The notes below the pieces were generated by a model, which had not been told where the DNA came from, searched no databases, and worked only from the letters and a program-made list of their open reading frames with translations. A stretch of DNA of 8,003 nucleotides from JANMZR01 sp031383555 (GTDB taxonomy: Bacteria > Bacteroidota > Bacteroidia > Cytophagales > Spirosomataceae). The position numbers and the translations under genes are program-made. The stretch is taken from the NCBI GenBank assembly GCA_031383555.1, contig JANMZR010000281.1, positions 1 through 8,003 on the forward strand, read 5' to 3'. This document shows, piece after piece, positions 7,009-8,003 of the stretch; positions within the stretch are counted from its first letter, which is position 1; every line of letters starts with the position of its first letter.

Positions 7009-7218
7009 AAAACATCAAAACCGTAAAACAAAAAACTCATTAAGGACGAACAGTACTAAAAACTGTCCGAAGGTGGGGTTTTATTTACCGAAGGGTAAGA
7101 ATTTCAGAGCAAGATGGATGGTTTAAGAAAGAACAAAATATTGAGGTACTACCTTATCAGTAAAAAGTATTCACTTTCAACTGCCAAGCAGGCTTCTGAA
7201 TACCGAACATGCCATTAA
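6986..7218 (+). pseudogene. Possible frameshifted remnant of a small AP2-domain DNA-binding protein
   Basis: This is the only plus-strand coding signal, inside a 289-base stretch between the cupin and NTF2-like genes. Part 1 reads from the ATG at 6986 to a TAA at 7124-7126 (46 codons): a very basic start (MKINSKTKKHQNRKTK), then VGFYLPKGKNFRARWMV. Part 2 is in the -1 frame and open from 7114 to a TAA at 7216-7218: LRKNKILRYYLISKKYSL, then STAKQASEYRTCH. Joined, they resemble an AP2 fold: GVxF, K(W/F)xARW, a strand ending KKY, and a helix AxxxAxxYR. One lost base near 7120-7126 would explain the break. AP2 proteins in bacteria are often linked to mobile elements or HNH nucleases, so this may be a relic of an insertion. 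It was recognised by eye from a short composite, and chance similarity remains possible. Confidence 0.35.
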
Positions 7219-7232
7219 TGATAAAGACGAGT

Positions 7233-7748
7233 TTACTTCAAAGCATCCCACTCCTCTCGAGTGGCTTTGGCTTTTTGGTATTCCATCAAACATAGCCACT
7301 TGTCGCCTTGCTTTACCAGCAGTGCTTCTAAATACGTAAAACTTTCTGCAATGAGTTTGCCCGAGCTATCATGTGAGGTGAAATAGAAAATCCCTGTTTC
7401 ATGTGCCGTCGTTTCGTCGCCTATTCTTTGTGAAAAGCGAAACCGAACGTTATCCAATTGCTTTCCTTGTTTCGTATTCATAAAACCCTGCTTCCAGCGA
7501 GCAAGTGCTGCGGTCATGGGTATTGAATTTTTATTTTCCCCTGTAGTACTAACCAGTACGGCATTTTCATGGCAAGTAGCTTTGTAGCCTTCAAAGTCAC
7601 CAGCTTTTACCGATCGGGATATTTCAGCCCAATAGCTTCTATCTATTTCAGCTATGCGAGTCAGATCTGCTGTTGATTGGCTAATCGCTTTTGTTGTTGC
7701 TAAACAAGCAAGGAGCATGATTGCCAGAAAAAGGGTGTAGTTTTTCAT
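7233..7748 (-). CDS. Secreted NTF2-like (SnoaL / DUF4440-type) protein
   Basis: This is a 171-residue protein with a Sec signal peptide (hydrophobic 5-18, likely cleavage near residues 21-24, AIS-QS). The mature part has the layout of an NTF2-like cone fold: an N-terminal helix region (ADLTRIAEIDRSYWAEISRSVKAGDFEGYKATCHENAV), a second helix (ALARWKQGFMNT), then beta strands VRFRFSQRIGD, TAHETGIFYFTS, ESFTYLEALLVKQGDKWLCLMEYQ. The pattern of a gene for a 130-150 residue mature protein with GDxEGY and a final GDKWxxxxEYQ strand is typical of these families. Members range from small-molecule binding to isomerase or dehydratase activity, and nothing here fixes which. The start is set by the shared leader that abuts it. 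It lies about 290 bases before the cupin gene, so it is probably a separate transcription unit. Family call moderately sure. Confidence 0.8.
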   Translation of the reverse strand: MKNYTLFLAIMLLACLATTKAISQSTADLTRIAEIDRSYWAEISRSVKAGDFEGYKATCHENAVLVSTTGENKNSIPMTAALARWKQGFMNTKQGKQLDNVRFRFSQRIGDETTAHETGIFYFTSHDSSGKLIAESFTYLEALLVKQGDKWLCLMEYQKAKATREEWDALK

Positions 7749-7786
7749 TTTTAAAATTTGATTTTTTGATTAAAAATAGAGAATAT
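7749..7786 (-). promoter_or_regulatory. Shared 5' leader, copy 4 (NTF2-like gene)
   Basis: On the minus strand: TATATTCTCTA, a run of five T, AATC, a run of six A, then TCAAATTTTAAAA against the ATG. It differs from the copy at 3667 by only a few bases, although the genes behind them are unrelated and about 4 kb apart. One T fewer in the T-tract still leaves an ATTTTT/AAAAAT dyad around AATC. Confidence 0.65.
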
Positions 7787-7818
7787 ACTCAGGGTGCGGT
7801 GATTTGCATTCCTTCCCA

Positions 7819-7831
7819 TTTGATTATCAAA
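7819..7831. repeat. 13-base perfect inverted repeat between two genes
   Basis: TTTGATTATCAAA has six-base arms around a single central T and lies 5 bases downstream of the stop of the right-edge gene and 70 bases before the NTF2-like start. The one-base centre argues against an RNA hairpin or terminator and would fit a small dimeric operator. Being AT-rich, it may be chance. Confidence 0.25.
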
Positions 7832-7835
7832 AGCT

Positions 7836-8003
7836 TTACTTAATCAATGATTTTGCCGCTAAAAGTCGCATTTGTTTGTTTTTATACCATTTCATAACAA
7901 TATAAATAAGCGATAGAACAAGCAACGCTATGCCACTCCCAATCATTTCCTCTTTTGATAAATTTGAAAGTAGCCATACGATAATCACCGTGGCCAATAT
8001 AGG
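7836..8003 (-). CDS. C-terminal end of a membrane protein, possibly an amino-acid permease-type transporter (5' part outside window)
   Basis: The frame is open from the right edge for 55 codons to a TAA at 7836-7838. It encodes two membrane segments, PILATVIIVWLLSNL and IGSGIALLVLSLIYIVMKWY, separated by a short acidic loop (SKEE), and ends in a basic tail (KNKQMRLLAAKSLIK) that should be cytoplasmic by the positive-inside rule. The layout (P at the start of a helix, short loop, final helix ending in aromatic plus lysines) resembles the last two helices of APC-superfamily amino-acid permeases, but 55 residues are too few to be sure. The coding call rests on the clean frame, the membrane-like composition and the same strand as its neighbours. 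The gap to the next gene is 87 bases. Confidence 0.7.
   Translation of the reverse strand, partial: PILATVIIVWLLSNLSKEEMIGSGIALLVLSLIYIVMKWYKNKQMRLLAAKSLIK

Noticed and set aside
7048..7068. Inverted repeat that could be a terminator of the NTF2-like gene (minus strand, seven-base stem with one G-U pair)
   Set aside because: It lies about 165 bases beyond the stop, is not directly followed by a U run, and falls inside the AP2-like remnant, so chance is the simpler reading.
7067..7094. Direct repeat of CCGAAGG
   Set aside because: Only seven bases, two copies; both read as Pro-Lys codons in the AP2-like frame and need no other explanation.

Overview
The window is AT-rich and looks like a chromosomal segment of a member of the Bacteroidota (Cytophagales, Chitinophagaceae or Sphingobacteriia-like; the rank below phylum is a guess). 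Reasons: start codons lack Shine-Dalgarno sequences and sit behind A/T-rich leaders; nearly all products are exported proteins or lipoproteins; and the families (S9 peptidase, beta-lactamase-fold hydrolase, NTF2-like secreted protein, lipoprotein cytochrome c) are typical of that phylum. No rRNA, tRNA, CRISPR array, insertion sequence or origin was seen.

Layout. All solid genes lie on the minus strand, so transcription order runs from right to left: the C-terminus of a membrane protein (7836-8003), a secreted NTF2/SnoaL-like protein (7233-7748), a gap of 289 bases with a decayed plus-strand AP2-like reading frame (6986-7218), a very short Tat-signal cupin (6674-6943), a 709-residue multidomain lipoprotein (4484-6613), a multi-spanning membrane protein interrupted by an in-frame stop (3722-4444), a serine beta-lactamase-family hydrolase (2032-3666), and an S9 prolyl-oligopeptidase-type peptidase that runs off the left edge (1-1984). 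Gaps in the block from 6943 down to 1 are 60, 39, 55 and 47 bases, which fits one or two transcripts.

Most notable gene: the 709-residue protein joins a lipoprotein signal, two VOC/glyoxalase-like modules, two haem-c domains (CALCH and CATCH) and a C-terminal rhodanese domain in one chain. This suggests an envelope redox protein that couples small-molecule binding, electron transfer and sulfur transfer. The membrane protein just downstream could have been its membrane partner, but it carries an ochre stop at codon 185 of 240.

Most notable non-coding signal: four genes (starts at 1984, 3666, 6613 and 7748) share an almost identical 40-base leader that abuts the ATG, with a T-tract/A-tract dyad in the middle. 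All four encode exported proteins, and the two other complete starts (4444, 6943) lack it. It may be a shared post-transcriptional or translational control element, or a mobile leader cassette.
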